From NCBI GenBank assembly GCA_000620545.1, contig KK211150.1, forward strand, positions 291,423-355,422: a DNA stretch of 64,000 nucleotides. The letters are read 5' to 3'. Position 1 is the first letter of the stretch; every line of letters begins with the position of its first letter. A program made the position numbers and the translations under genes. Source of the DNA: Intrasporangiaceae bacterium URHB0013 (GTDB lineage: Bacteria > Actinomycetota > Actinomycetes > Actinomycetales > Dermatophilaceae). Under the pieces are notes generated by a model, which was given only the letters and a program-made list of their open reading frames with translations, searched no databases and was not told the origin of the DNA. Below are positions 1 through 11,335 of this stretch, one piece after another.

Positions 1-5
1 GAACC

Positions 6-37
6 GACCACTCGAGGTGGCCCCCCGTCGAGTGGTC
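6..37. terminator. hairpin, probable terminator of a gene left of the window
   Basis: A perfect 10-bp inverted repeat, GACCACTCGA (6-15) with TCGAGTGGTC (28-37), encloses a 12-nt C-rich loop. No T-run follows, which is usual for high-GC actinobacterial terminators. It sits 70 bp before the first gene, so it more likely ends an upstream transcript than regulates the gene that follows. Confidence 0.5.
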
Positions 38-107
38 ACTTCGGTACGCGTGACGGCATCGGGAATCGGGAGGCCGCGGGTGGGTGCGGGGCCGTAGCGT
101 ACGTCGC

Positions 108-2510
<2,403 letters not shown>

Positions 2511-2539
2511 CGGACCGGCTGCGGCGGGGGGACGGGCTC

Positions 2540-3544
2540 GTGGACGTGCTCGAGGCGGCGGTGACGGAGGTTGTCCGCGAGCACCGCTTCTCCGGCGTGG
2601 TGTGGGTCGACCGTGGTGCGCGCACCGAGCACGCCTCGGCCCACGGGCTCGCCGATCGCGCCCTCGAGCTGCCCAACACGCTCGACACGCGCTTCGGCGT
2701 GGCCAGCGTCTGCAAGGGCCTGACCGCCCTGACCGTGGTCAGCCTCGTATCCGAGGGGCGCCTCGCACTCGACACCGCGGCCCGAGCGGTCGTGGGCGAC
2801 GACCTGCCCGACATCGGCAGCGACGTCACGATCGAGCACCTGCTGTCCCACCGCTCGGGCATCGGCGACTACGTCGACGAGGAGGCCGGATTCGACGCGT
2901 CCTCCTACGTCCTGACCGTGCCCGTCCACCGGCTCGCCACGACCGAGGGCTACCTGCCGGCGATGCGGGGGATACCGGCGAAATTCTCTGCGGGGGAACG
3001 CTTCTCGTACTGCAACAGCGGCTACGTCGTGCTTGCCCTCGTCATCGAGCGAGTGACCGGCACGGGCTTCCACGAGGCGGTCGAGCAGCGGGTGTGCGGC
3101 CCGGCGGGACTGCGCGACACGGCATACCTCCGCTCGGACGAGCTGCCCGCCCGAGCGGCCCGCGGCTACCTCGATGCGGACGGGCTGCGCACCAACGTGC
3201 TGCACCTGCCGGTCCGCGGCAGTGGTGACGGTGGCATCTACACGACCGTCGCCGACCTCCACGCGCTGTGGTCGGCCTTCCTCGACGGCCGCGTCGTCGA
3301 GGAGCCCTGGGTGGCGGAGATGTTGCGTCCGCGCACGCCCGTCCTCGAGGACGGACGGCGCTACGGCCTCGGCTTCTGGCTCGACGGGACGGGTGAGGCG
3401 ATCGTGCTCAACGGCTTCGACGCGGGCGTCTCCGCCGTCACGCGGCACGAGCCGGGCCGGTCGCTGACCTGGTCGGTCGTGTCCAACACGAGCGACGGGG
3501 CATGGCCGGTCGCGCGGCGCCTGGCTGACGTCCTCGCGGGCTGA
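2540..3544 (+). CDS. serine hydrolase, beta-lactamase/class C fold
   Basis: The 334-residue protein carries the class C/PBP-type active site: S-V-C-K (SxxK nucleophile, in GVASVCKGL near residue 57) and Y-C-N (YxN, in [10 protein letters not shown] near 157), with HRSGIGDY between them as in esterase/peptidase relatives. No signal peptide is visible, so it is probably a cytoplasmic esterase or peptidase and not a resistance beta-lactamase. The GTG start at 2540 lies 29 bp after the UvrA-like stop, which suggests co-transcription. Confidence 0.88.
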   Translation: MDVLEAAVTEVVREHRFSGVVWVDRGARTEHASAHGLADRALELPNTLDTRFGVASVCKGLTALTVVSLVSEGRLALDTAARAVVGDDLPDIGSDVTIEHLLSHRSGIGDYVDEEAGFDASSYVLTVPVHRLATTEGYLPAMRGIPAKFSAGERFSYCNSGYVVLALVIERVTGTGFHEAVEQRVCGPAGLRDTAYLRSDELPARAARGYLDADGLRTNVLHLPVRGSGDGGIYTTVADLHALWSAFLDGRVVEEPWVAEMLRPRTPVLEDGRRYGLGFWLDGTGEAIVLNGFDAGVSAVTRHEPGRSLTWSVVSNTSDGAWPVARRLADVLAG

Positions 3545-3653
3545 CTCCGATCCCAAGTGCTCCGTCTCGTCCCAAGGAGAGGCCCGTGGTCGACGACGAT
3601 CCCGAGGCTGACAGTCTCGTACCGACCTCCACATGAAAGGTGACCCACCACCG

Positions 3654-4865
3654 ATGACCACGCCGACCGGGACTGCCCGCCACCCTGACCTCCGTATCGG
3701 CATCATCGGCTTCGGCCTGCGCGCCAGCCTCGCCCGCTACGCGCACCGCCCGGGCGAGGGCAGCCGGGTCACCGTGGTGTGCGACCCGGCCGAGCGGGGC
3801 CGCGCGGACGCCGCCGAGCGCATAGACGGCGTACGCCTCGTCGCGTCGCTGGACGAGCTGCTCGTCCCGCACGTGCGGGACGAGCTGGACGCCGTGCTCG
3901 TGCTCACGCCCGACCACGCGCACGCCGAGCACGCGGTACGCACCCTGGGGGCCGGCATACCCACGTTCGTCGAGAAGCCGCTCGCCACGAGCGTCGCGGA
4001 CGCCGACCGCATCCTGGAGGCGGCGCACCGCACGCGGACGCGCCTCTACGTCGGGCACAACATGCGCCACATGCCGGTCGTCCGGGCGATGCGCGGCGTC
4101 ATCGAGGCGGGCACGATCGGCGAGGTCAAGGCGGTCTGGTGCCGGCACTTCGTCTCGGCGGGCGGCGACTACTACTTCAAGGACTGGCACGCCGACCGGC
4201 GCAACACGACCGGGCTCCTCCTCCAGAAGGGCGCCCACGACCTCGACGTCATCCACTGGCTCGCCGGCGCCTACACGCGACGGGTCAGTGCGGTCGGCGG
4301 CCTCACGGTCTACGGCGACATCACCGACCACCGCGACAACTCCGGCCGGCGGATGGCCGACTGGTACTCGCTGGACAACTGGCCGCCCACCGAGCAGCGC
4401 GAGCTCAACCCGGTCGTCGACGTCGAGGACATCTCGATGGCCAACCTCGTGCTCGAGGGCGGCGTGCTCGCCAGCTACCAGCAGTGCCACTTCACGCCGG
4501 ACTACTGGCGCAACTACACCGTCATCGGCACGAAGGGCCGGCTCGAGAACTTCGGCGACGGCCCGGGCGCGGTCGTCAAGGTCTGGACGCGCCGCACCGA
4601 CACCTATCGCGAGGACGCCGACGAGGTCATCGAGATCCCGGCGGCCGACACGACCGGCCACGGCGGCGCCGACCCGCTGCTCATCGCCGAGTTCGTCCGG
4701 TTCGCGCGCGACGGCGGCCCGACGATGACCTCGCCAGTGGCGGCCCGCGAGGCCGTGGCCGCCGGCGCCTCGGCGACCACCTCGCTGCGCACGGGCGGTG
4801 GCGCGGTCGACGTGCCGGCCCTCGACCCGGCGCTCGTCGCGTGGTTCGAGGGCGGTCAGGCCTGA
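3654..4865 (+). CDS. Gfo/Idh/MocA family oxidoreductase
   Basis: This 403-residue NAD(P)-dependent sugar or inositol dehydrogenase-type protein opens with the Rossmann motif IGIIGFGLRAS and has the family EKP motif in TFVEKPLATS. The KGAHDLDVIHWL segment corresponds to the catalytic His/Asp region of the family. The ATG at 3654 has AAAGGTGA about 10 nt upstream and is preferred to the ATG at 3633, which overlaps that ribosome-binding site. The substrate is unknown. The proximity of xylA 4 kb away hints at sugar metabolism, but the genes are not in one operon. Confidence 0.9.
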   Translation: MTTPTGTARHPDLRIGIIGFGLRASLARYAHRPGEGSRVTVVCDPAERGRADAAERIDGVRLVASLDELLVPHVRDELDAVLVLTPDHAHAEHAVRTLGAGIPTFVEKPLATSVADADRILEAAHRTRTRLYVGHNMRHMPVVRAMRGVIEAGTIGEVKAVWCRHFVSAGGDYYFKDWHADRRNTTGLLLQKGAHDLDVIHWLAGAYTRRVSAVGGLTVYGDITDHRDNSGRRMADWYSLDNWPPTEQRELNPVVDVEDISMANLVLEGGVLASYQQCHFTPDYWRNYTVIGTKGRLENFGDGPGAVVKVWTRRTDTYREDADEVIEIPAADTTGHGGADPLLIAEFVRFARDGGPTMTSPVAAREAVAAGASATTSLRTGGGAVDVPALDPALVAWFEGGQA

Positions 4866-4872
4866 GGGGTGC

Positions 4873-4940
4873 CACCGGCGTCGTGTCACCGGCGTCTTAT
4901 CACCGACGTCGTCACCGGCGTCGTATCACCGGCGTCGGTG
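4873..4940. repeat. 14-bp direct tandem repeat, about 5 units
   Basis: The spacer holds consecutive units of CACCGGCGTCGTAT at about 4873, 4887, 4901 (12 bp, degenerate), 4913 and 4927. It lies between an oxidoreductase stop and a membrane-protein start. It could be a variable-number repeat or a cluster of binding sites; nothing decides between these. Confidence 0.7.
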
Positions 4941-5004
4941 GTGCCCTCTGAGGTGAAGGGCTCCGCGGCCGAGCGGGTCCCTTCCCCCGAAGGACGTGCG
5001 CACC

Positions 5005-5418
5005 GTGAGCGTCACCGACGTCTTCCCCCTCATCAAGGCCCCCGAGGCGTGGCCGGTGCCGGTCGTCGCGACGATCGCCATGGTGTGCCTCGCCGGGCTC
5101 GACCTGGTCGGTGCCCTCTTCGCCAAGGAGTGGGCCGAGAACGGCAGCATCCGCGCGCTCGTGCTCGGCGCAGGCGCCTTCCTCGTCCTCTTCTGGGTGT
5201 ATGCGTCGTCGCTGAGGTACGCCGAGCTCGCCCTCGTGACGATGGGCTGGGTGGTCATGCTCCAGGTCGGGTTGGTCCTCATCGACCGCTGGCGCTATGG
5301 GGTCGAGCTGCCCACCGGCAAGTGGGTCGCGATCGGGATCGTGCTCGCTGCGCAGGCCTATCTCGTGCTCGCCCCGACCGCTGAGCAGGCCAAAACCGTG
5401 GCGGGCGTCGGCGGCTAG
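5005..5418 (+). CDS. small four-helix membrane protein, unknown function
   Basis: The 137-residue protein has four hydrophobic segments, for example VVATIAMVCLAGLDLVGALF, VLGAGAFLVLFWVY, LALVTMGWVVMLQVGLVLI and WVAIGIVLAAQAYLVL. GTG 5005 is chosen because GAAGGA lies 11 nt upstream; the in-frame GTG 4996 is too close to it. The short, evenly spaced helices recall small multidrug-resistance-like or DUF-type membrane proteins, but I see no diagnostic motif. Confidence 0.7.
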   Translation: MSVTDVFPLIKAPEAWPVPVVATIAMVCLAGLDLVGALFAKEWAENGSIRALVLGAGAFLVLFWVYASSLRYAELALVTMGWVVMLQVGLVLIDRWRYGVELPTGKWVAIGIVLAAQAYLVLAPTAEQAKTVAGVGG

Positions 5419-5533
5419 ACTTCGGAGCACGGACAGGGGGCTCCGGGATCCGTCGGTGCCGCCTGCCGCTCGCTCTCTGTGCCCGCTGCAGTCCCGGGTC
5501 CGGCCTCCGGCCGGGCGCCCTCGAAGGAAGTCC

Positions 5534-7381
5534 ATGCGCCGACGTCTCGTCCGCCCCGCCGTGGTGGCGACGTTCGGCGTGCTCGCGCTGGCCTCGGGTG
5601 CCGCGTGCACGAGCAGTCCGGCCGCGCCCGTCGCGAAGGGCCGCACGACGCCCGGCCGCGGTCCCACGGCGGCGCCCACCCCCGAGCCCAAGCCCCTGGT
5701 GGTGGGCACGGTCTTCGACCACACGACGCTCGACCCGGCGCGCCAGTTCGACCGCAGCGGGTCGATGCTCACGCATGCGCTTTACGAGACGCTGACGACG
5801 CTCGACCCGGACGACCCGACGAAGGTCGTCCCCGGGATGGCCGAGTACACGCTGTCGCCCGAGGGGCGCTGGCTGACGCTCCGGCTGCGCAAGAACCTCG
5901 TCTTCTCCGACGGCACGCCGGTGACGACCGACGACGTCCTCTTCACCCTCCAGCGCGCACGGGGCCTGTCCGGGCCGGCCGCATCGGTGCTCGGCACCGT
6001 CTCGGGGGTCAAGGTCGACGACCGCACCTTCACGCTCAGCTCGCCCGGCTCGAACTTCGCCCTGCCCGCGATCCTCGCCAACCCGGCCTTCGGCATCCTC
6101 AATGCCACGGCGGTCAAGTCCCACGGCGGCACCATCGGCCCCGGCGACGAGGCGGGCGCCTACCTGTCCGAGCACTCGGCAGGCTCGGGGCCCTACGTCA
6201 TCCAGAGCGTCCGGGGCACGTCGGAGGTGCGGCTCGCAGCCAACCCGATGTGGTCGGGCCCGACTCCCGCGTTCCCCGAGGTCGTCGTCCGCAACCTCGA
6301 CGCACGTGAGCAGCTGGCCGACATCGGGTCCGGCGGTGCGGACGTCGTCCTCGACCTCTCGCCGACCCAGGCGGCCGCGGCCACCGGACGGCCGCAGGGC
6401 TCGGCGGTCACGGTCACGACGATGCGCTCGAGCACGCTGGTCTACCTCGCCCTCGGGCACGACAAGAAACTCAACGCCTGGACCGCCAACCCCGACTTCG
6501 CCGAAGCGGTGCGCCGCGGCCTCGACCGCGAGGCGCTGGGCCGCGCCGCTCCCGGCTCGGCCCCGGCAGCGGGCCTCATCCCCGCGGGCATCGTGGGCTC
6601 GCTCGAGGACCTGACGCTGAACCCGCCGTCCGCCTCGACCGACGGCAGCGGCACGCCCGGGACCGGCCCGACCGGCACCGGCCCGGCCGGCACCGGCCCG
6701 GCAGGCAGCGGCACACCGAGGCCCACCAGTCCCGCGCCCAGCTCGACCCCGTCGGGCACGGGCACCACGGCGACACCGGGCGGCATCCTCACGACCGGGC
6801 CGGACGGCATACCCACCCCGGTGGTGACGCTTCCCTTGGTGCCGGAGCGCGACCTCGTGGCGGCCAGGGCGGCGCTGCGACGATCGGGATACGCCGGGCA
6901 GCCGATCCCGCTGTCGTATGCCGATGACCTGCCGATCCAGGGCATCCCGACGAGCACGCTCGCGATGGCGGTGCGCGACCAGCTCGCGCAGGTCGGCATC
7001 AAGGTCCGGCTCAACCCGGCGCCCGCGGCCGAGGCGCTCGCGGCCTATCGGGGCGGTCGCAGCGCGTTCAGCCTGTGGGGCTGGAGCCCCGACTACCCGG
7101 ACCCCGAGAACTACCTCGCGTTCGCTCCCGGCGAGCTCGTCGGGTCCCGCGCCGGCTGGGCACGTGGCACCGACGTGCTCGTCGACGACGTCACCGAGGC
7201 CGCGCGCGCCTCCGTCGGCGACAACCGCGAGGGGGCGTATGCCGCGTGGCAGCTCGTGATGAACGAGCGGAGCCCGTTCGTCCCCCTCCTCCAGCCGGCG
7301 ACGCGGTTCGTCAGCGGCGACCGGGTCAAGGTCCTGCCGGGCAACCCCGTCTGGACCGTCGACCTCGCCCGGATCAGCTGA
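5534..7381 (+). CDS. ABC transporter substrate-binding lipoprotein, family 5 (peptide/nickel type)
   Basis: The 615-residue precursor starts at ATG 5534 after GAAGGAAG. Its signal peptide ends in a lipobox-like ASGAAC, so the mature protein is probably lipid-anchored outside the cell. Family-5 features include LTHALYETLTTLDPDD near 80, the FSDGTPVTTDDVLFTLQRA stretch near 120 and FSLWGWSPDYPDPENYL near 515. A Gly/Thr/Pro-rich linker of about 60 residues (near 365-425) interrupts the fold. No cognate permease or ATPase genes are adjacent, so its partners are encoded elsewhere. It converges with the ROK gene and overlaps it by 8 bp. Confidence 0.9.
   Translation: MRRRLVRPAVVATFGVLALASGAACTSSPAAPVAKGRTTPGRGPTAAPTPEPKPLVVGTVFDHTTLDPARQFDRSGSMLTHALYETLTTLDPDDPTKVVPGMAEYTLSPEGRWLTLRLRKNLVFSDGTPVTTDDVLFTLQRARGLSGPAASVLGTVSGVKVDDRTFTLSSPGSNFALPAILANPAFGILNATAVKSHGGTIGPGDEAGAYLSEHSAGSGPYVIQSVRGTSEVRLAANPMWSGPTPAFPEVVVRNLDAREQLADIGSGGADVVLDLSPTQAAAATGRPQGSAVTVTTMRSSTLVYLALGHDKKLNAWTANPDFAEAVRRGLDREALGRAAPGSAPAAGLIPAGIVGSLEDLTLNPPSASTDGSGTPGTGPTGTGPAGTGPAGSGTPRPTSPAPSSTPSGTGTTATPGGILTTGPDGIPTPVVTLPLVPERDLVAARAALRRSGYAGQPIPLSYADDLPIQGIPTSTLAMAVRDQLAQVGIKVRLNPAPAAEALAAYRGGRSAFSLWGWSPDYPDPENYLAFAPGELVGSRAGWARGTDVLVDDVTEAARASVGDNREGAYAAWQLVMNERSPFVPLLQPATRFVSGDRVKVLPGNPVWTVDLARIS
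6640..6790 (+). repeat. Gly/Thr/Pro-coding low-complexity repeat inside the binding protein
   Basis: Short direct repeats built on ggcaccggcccg code for repeated TGPAG-type units followed by a Pro/Ser/Thr stretch. The segment stays in frame and looks like a disordered insertion between two lobes of the solute-binding fold. Confidence 0.75.
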
Positions 7382-8597
7382 CGAAGGCGACCGGGTCGGC
7401 GACGACCCGGTCGAGCGCGAGCAACGCTGCGCCGGTGGCGCCCGGCGCCGGGTCGTCGGGCGCGGTGACGACCCGCGACGTCACCCAGTGCGCCGAGAGC
7501 ACACGGCGCACGAGCATCGCCTCGACGTCCGGCGCGAGGAGGGCGCCGACCTGGGCGAGGTGGCCCCCGAGGACGACCGTGGGGATGTCGAGGACGTTGA
7601 CGACGCCGGCCAGCGCGATGCCGAGGGCGCGTGCGGCGGACCGGACGGCCGTGCGGGCCTTGTCGTCGCCGGCGTGGGCCCGGCGCGCGAGCTCGGCCGG
7701 TGGGGTGGACGCGTCGAGTCCGGCGGCGGCGAGCATGGCGAGCCGGCCGGCATACTGCTCGAGGCAGCCGGTGGAGCCGCAGCGGCAGGTGGGACCCTCG
7801 GGGTCGACGCAGACGTGGCCGATCTCACCGGCCCAGCCGTGGCGGCCGGTCATGACCGTGCCGTCGACGACGACCGCACCACCGATGCCGACCTCGCCGC
7901 TGAGGTAGACGAAGTCCTGGGGCTCGCTGCTGCGTCCCGGGGCCGGGTGGGCGAACGCGTGCGCCGCGAGGTCGGCCTCGTTGCCGACACAGAGGGTCAG
8001 GTCGCCGAGGGCGCCGCGGAGGGCGGCGCCCGGGGTCACGTCCTCCCAGCCGAGGTTGGGGGCGCTGAGCAACCGGCCCTCGGTGTGGTCGACGATGCCG
8101 GGCAGGGCGAGACCCGCCCCGACGACGGTCATGCCGGGTGGTGTCGAGGCGAGGACCCGAGTCGTGAGGGTGCGGAGGCGTCGGAGGCTCGGGCCGGGCC
8201 TGGAGCCGGCGAGGTCGAGCGGGACGAGCTGCTCGGCGAGGACCTCCCCCGTCAGGCCGACGAGACGCGCTGCGAGCTGGCCGACCCCGACCTGGAGGCC
8301 GAGGGCGGCGAAGCGACCGGTCGAGGCCGTGAGCGGGGTTGCCGGTCGGCCCGGTCGGCCCGGGCGGCTCGGTCGGCCCGGCTGGCCCGGCTGGCCGGGT
8401 CCGCCGATCGCTGAATCGACCTCGGCGAGCACGCCGCCGGTCACGAGCTCGTCGACGAGGCGCGACACCGTCGAGCGGGTCAGGGACGTGGCGGCGGCGA
8501 CGTCCGCACGGGACGGCGGGGCCTCCGCGGCGAGGACGGTGCGCGCGACGAGGGCGAGGTTCGCGTGGCGCAGGCTCGCCTGCCGCAGGTTGGCCAT
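7374..8597 (-). CDS. ROK-family transcriptional regulator (XylR-like)
   Basis: The 407-residue protein has an N-terminal winged helix (about residues 15-65, SRADVAAATSLTRSTVSRLVDEL) and a ROK sugar-kinase-like domain. The ROK zinc motif is CRCGSTGCLEQYAG, preceded by GEIGHVCVDPEG. It is transcribed divergently from xylose isomerase, which is the usual position of the xylose repressor, and the spacer contains a palindrome that could be its operator. A proline/glycine/arginine-rich linker of about 20 residues (near 66-88, PGRP units) joins the two domains and is unusual. xylR is likely but inferred from position. Confidence 0.87.
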   Translation of the reverse strand: MANLRQASLRHANLALVARTVLAAEAPPSRADVAAATSLTRSTVSRLVDELVTGGVLAEVDSAIGGPGQPGQPGRPSRPGRPGRPATPLTASTGRFAALGLQVGVGQLAARLVGLTGEVLAEQLVPLDLAGSRPGPSLRRLRTLTTRVLASTPPGMTVVGAGLALPGIVDHTEGRLLSAPNLGWEDVTPGAALRGALGDLTLCVGNEADLAAHAFAHPAPGRSSEPQDFVYLSGEVGIGGAVVVDGTVMTGRHGWAGEIGHVCVDPEGPTCRCGSTGCLEQYAGRLAMLAAAGLDASTPPAELARRAHAGDDKARTAVRSAARALGIALAGVVNVLDIPTVVLGGHLAQVGALLAPDVEAMLVRRVLSAHWVTSRVVTAPDDPAPGATGAALLALDRVVADPVAFVS

Positions 8598-8600
8598 GCC

Positions 8601-8638
8601 TTGACCCTAGTCGGTCACGGCTATAAGTTGCATGGCAA
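8601..8638 (+). promoter_or_regulatory. putative xylA promoter and XylR operator
   Basis: TTGACC at 8601-8606 resembles a -35 box. TATAAG (8622-8627) or TAAGTT (8624-8629) could serve as the -10, with spacings of 15 or 17 bp. The 11-bp palindrome TTGC-ATG-GCAA (8628-8638) covers the start-site side and lies 26 bp before the xylA start. Its position between divergent xylR-like and xylA genes suggests operator function; this is inference. Confidence 0.5.
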
Positions 8639-8664
8639 AACTAATCCCATCACGAGGAGTCGCA

Positions 8665-9843
8665 ATGACGCGCCAGCCCACCCCCGACGACCGTTTCTCC
8701 TTCGGCCTGTGGACCGTCGGCTGGACCGGCACCGACCCGTTCGGTGGCCCCAGCCGACCGGCGCTCGACCCCTGGGAGTACTCCGACAAGCTCGCCGAGC
8801 TCGGCGCGTGGGGCATCACGTTCCACGACAACGACGTCTTCCCGTTCGACGCCGACGACGCGACGCGGGCCCGGATCTGCGGCCAGCTCAAGGACGCGAC
8901 CGACCGTGCCGGCCTGACCATCGAGATGGTCACGACCAACACGTTCAGCCACCCGGTCTTCAAGGACGGTGGCCTGACCGCCAACGACCGTGGGGTGCGC
9001 CGCTTCGGCCTGCGCAAGGTGCTCCGCGCCGTCGACCTCGCGGCCGAGATGGGCGCGTCGACGTTCGTCATGTGGGGTGGGCGTGAGGGCAGCGAGTACG
9101 ACGGGTCCAAGGACCTGCATGCTGCGTTCGACCGCTACAAGGAGGGGCTCGACACCGTCGCGGGCTACATCAAGTCCCAGGGCTACGACCTGCGGATCGC
9201 CTTGGAGCCCAAGCCGAACGAGCCCCGCGGCGACATCTTCCTGCCGACGGTCGGGCATGCGCTCGCGCTCATCGCCGAGCTCGAGCACGGAGACATCGTC
9301 GGGCTCAACCCGGAGACGGGGCACGAGCAGATGGCCGGCCTCAACTACACCCACGCGCTGGGGCAGGCGCTGTGGAGCGACAAGCTCTTCCACATCGACC
9401 TCAACGGCCAGCGCGGCATCAAGTACGACCAGGACCTCGTCTTCGGCCACGGCGACCTCGCCTCGGCCTTCTTCACCGTCGACCTCATCGAGAACGGCTT
9501 CCCCGGCGTGCCTGACGGGCCGCGCTACACCGGGCCGCGGCACTTCGACTACAAGCCGTCGCGCACTGAGCACATGGACGGCGTGTGGGAGTCGGCCAAG
9601 GCGTGCATGTCGATGTACCTGCTGCTGGCCGACAAGGCCGCGGCCTTCCGCGCCGACCCGCGCACCGCGGAGGCGTGGGCGTATGCCGGTGTGCTCGACC
9701 TCGCCGAGCCGACCCTGGGTGCGGGCGAGTCGCTCGACGACTTCCTCGCGACCGACGACGGTTTCGACCCGGAGAAGGCGGCTGAGCGGGACTACGGCTT
9801 CGTCCGGCTCAACCAGCTCGCGCTCGAGCACCTCATCAGCTGA
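8665..9843 (+). CDS. xylA: xylose isomerase
   Basis: The 392-residue enzyme isomerises D-xylose to D-xylulose (and glucose to fructose). It matches the short actinobacterial class from the first residues ([13 protein letters not shown]) through FHDNDVFPF (catalytic His/Asp), [23 protein letters not shown] (metal-binding Glu/Lys), [18 protein letters not shown] and [13 protein letters not shown] 8665 has CACGAGGAG 7 nt upstream; the in-frame ATG 8632 lies within the presumed operator and is rejected. No xylulokinase gene follows, so xylB is elsewhere. Confidence 0.97.
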   Translation: MTRQPTPDDRFSFGLWTVGWTGTDPFGGPSRPALDPWEYSDKLAELGAWGITFHDNDVFPFDADDATRARICGQLKDATDRAGLTIEMVTTNTFSHPVFKDGGLTANDRGVRRFGLRKVLRAVDLAAEMGASTFVMWGGREGSEYDGSKDLHAAFDRYKEGLDTVAGYIKSQGYDLRIALEPKPNEPRGDIFLPTVGHALALIAELEHGDIVGLNPETGHEQMAGLNYTHALGQALWSDKLFHIDLNGQRGIKYDQDLVFGHGDLASAFFTVDLIENGFPGVPDGPRYTGPRHFDYKPSRTEHMDGVWESAKACMSMYLLLADKAAAFRADPRTAEAWAYAGVLDLAEPTLGAGESLDDFLATDDGFDPEKAAERDYGFVRLNQLALEHLIS

Positions 9844-9904
9844 GGCACTCGAGCGCGGCTCTGTGCGCTGCGGGTCGGGGCGGGGGCTGGGGGTCGGTTG
9901 CGTC

Positions 9905-10261
9905 TCAGTCGACGCAGAGGCAGAAGGGGTGGCCGGCGGGGTCGAGGAAGACGCGGAACGACGTGCCCGGCTGGTGCTCGTGCTTGGTGGCACCGAGTGC
10001 GAGCACGGCCGGCTCGGCCTCGTCGAGGTCGTCGACCATGACGTCGAGGTGCATCTGCTGCGGCACCTCCTGGGCCGGCCACTTCGGCGGGGTGAAGCCC
10101 TCGACCTGTTGGAAGCAGATGCACTGCCCGTTGGTGTCGCGGATCTCGCCCCACCCGTCGGACGTCTTGACCGTCCAGTCGAGCAGGGTGCCGTAGAAGG
10201 TCGCGAGCGCGTCGGCGTCGGGACAGTCGATGACGAAGCTGGGGTAGCGAGCGATAGCCAT
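9905..10261 (-). CDS. VOC-family (glyoxalase/bleomycin-resistance fold) protein
   Basis: The 118-residue single-domain protein has paired beta-alpha-beta modules: [21 protein letters not shown] at the start and [24 protein letters not shown] later, ending [11 protein letters not shown] as many VOC proteins do. The metal-ligand positions are incomplete, so its enzyme activity is uncertain. It converges with xylA with a 61-bp gap. Confidence 0.85.
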   Translation of the reverse strand: MAIARYPSFVIDCPDADALATFYGTLLDWTVKTSDGWGEIRDTNGQCICFQQVEGFTPPKWPAQEVPQQMHLDVMVDDLDEAEPAVLALGATKHEHQPGTSFRVFLDPAGHPFCLCVD

Positions 10262-10353
10262 GGCCCGACGTTAGGGCGTCTCCCGGACGATCGGCGTCCG
10301 TATGCCGCGGGCAGTTCTCCCGAGTCGTCGGCGCGCGTCGCTACCCTCGAAGC

Positions 10354-10695
10354 ATGCACAGGATCTTCACCACGTCCGTCGCGTCGGTCTATCCGCACTA
10401 CGTGAACAAGGTCGAGCGGAAGGGCCGCACCAAAGCCGAGCTCGACGAGGTGATCGAGTGGCTGACCGGCTTCGACGAGAAGGCCCTCGACCAGCACCTC
10501 GCCGCCGAGACGACGTTCGAGGACTTCTTCGGCCAGGCCCAGCTCAACCCCAACGTGTCGGAGATCAAGGGCACGGTCTGCGGGGTCCGCGTCGAGGACG
10601 TCGAGGACCCGCTCATGCAGAAGATCCGCTACCTCGACAAGCTCGTCGACGAGCTGGCCAAGGGCAAGTCGATGGAGAAGGTCCTCAGGGCCTGA
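10354..10695 (+). CDS. DUF2200 family protein
   Basis: The 113-residue protein opens with [17 protein letters not shown] and continues with [22 protein letters not shown], the hallmark of DUF2200, a widespread family of unknown function. It ends with a helical [19 protein letters not shown]. No partner gene is evident. Confidence 0.85.
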   Translation: MHRIFTTSVASVYPHYVNKVERKGRTKAELDEVIEWLTGFDEKALDQHLAAETTFEDFFGQAQLNPNVSEIKGTVCGVRVEDVEDPLMQKIRYLDKLVDELAKGKSMEKVLRA

Positions 10696-10745
10696 CGCCA
10701 CACGTGGGCAGAACCAGGACGATCCGAGCAGCTACTTGCCATAGT

Positions 10746-10780
10746 GGAAAGCAGAGCGCACACTTTCCGACATGGAAAGT
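10746..10780. promoter_or_regulatory. inverted repeat overlapping a start codon, putative operator
   Basis: ACTTTCC (10762-10768) and GGAAAGT (10774-10780) form a perfect 7-bp dyad with a 5-bp centre that contains the ATG of the next gene. A third half-site GGAAAG lies at 10746-10751. A repressor bound here would block initiation; the winged-helix protein of the same operon is the obvious candidate, giving autoregulation. Confidence 0.5.
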
Positions 10781-11335
10781 AAGCCGCCCCTCGGAGGCCC
10801 GGACGACGCCCGCTCCCTGTTGCATGTCGCCGACGAGTCGTCCCGCCGACTGACGGCCGGCCTCCGACTGCCGGCGGGGCTCTACCCGGTGCTCGGCGCC
10901 GCTGTCGCGGTGCAGATCGGCACGGCTGCCTACGGCATCGCCCAGCAGACCGTCCGCGGGCTCGCTGTGGCGCTGGCCGGTCTCGTCGTCTTCCTCCTTG
11001 TGGCTGCCGGGCTGCTCCACCAGTTCCGCCGGATCAACGGGGTCCGGGTCGACGGCCTCGCGAGCCGACTCCTGCTCGGGTCCGGCTCCATCGCGTCGCT
11101 CGGCTACGTCGGCGGCCTGGCCGCTGGGACGTGGGCTGCCTTCGCCTCGCTGTGGTGGGTCGTCGTCGCGGCAGCGGTGGTCGGGGGCGTCGCGTATGCC
11201 GTGGGCGCCCGGGATTGGTGGCAGGCGTACCGGCACGACCCGGTCACCCACGAACGGGGCGCCTCCCCGCGGATGCTCGCCGTGCTCGCGGTGGTGGTCT
11301 GCTTGGGGCTCGCGGCCCTGCTGGTCGTCGGCTGA
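10772..11335 (+). CDS. four-helix membrane protein in a two-gene regulator operon
   Basis: The 187-residue protein has four transmembrane segments, for example LYPVLGAAVAVQIGTAAYGIA, VALAGLVVFLLVAAGLLHQF, WAAFASLWWVVVAAAVVGGVAYAV and MLAVLAVVVCLGLAALLVVG. Its stop TGA overlaps the ATG of the regulator (TGATG), so the two are translationally coupled. Such membrane protein plus small winged-helix pairs are common in actinobacteria; the function is unknown. Confidence 0.75.
   Translation: MESKPPLGGPDDARSLLHVADESSRRLTAGLRLPAGLYPVLGAAVAVQIGTAAYGIAQQTVRGLAVALAGLVVFLLVAAGLLHQFRRINGVRVDGLASRLLLGSGSIASLGYVGGLAAGTWAAFASLWWVVVAAAVVGGVAYAVGARDWWQAYRHDPVTHERGASPRMLAVLAVVVCLGLAALLVVG

Noticed and set aside
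8310-8330. Near match to the boundary repeat (GCGGCGAAGCGACCG) inside the ROK gene
   Set aside because: It lies within conserved coding sequence of the backbone and is one mismatch off; near matches of this kind are expected in very GC-rich genes.
8650-10701. 683-codon minus-strand frame across xylA, the VOC gene and the DUF2200 gene
   Set aside because: It overlaps three well-supported genes and has no recognisable domain.
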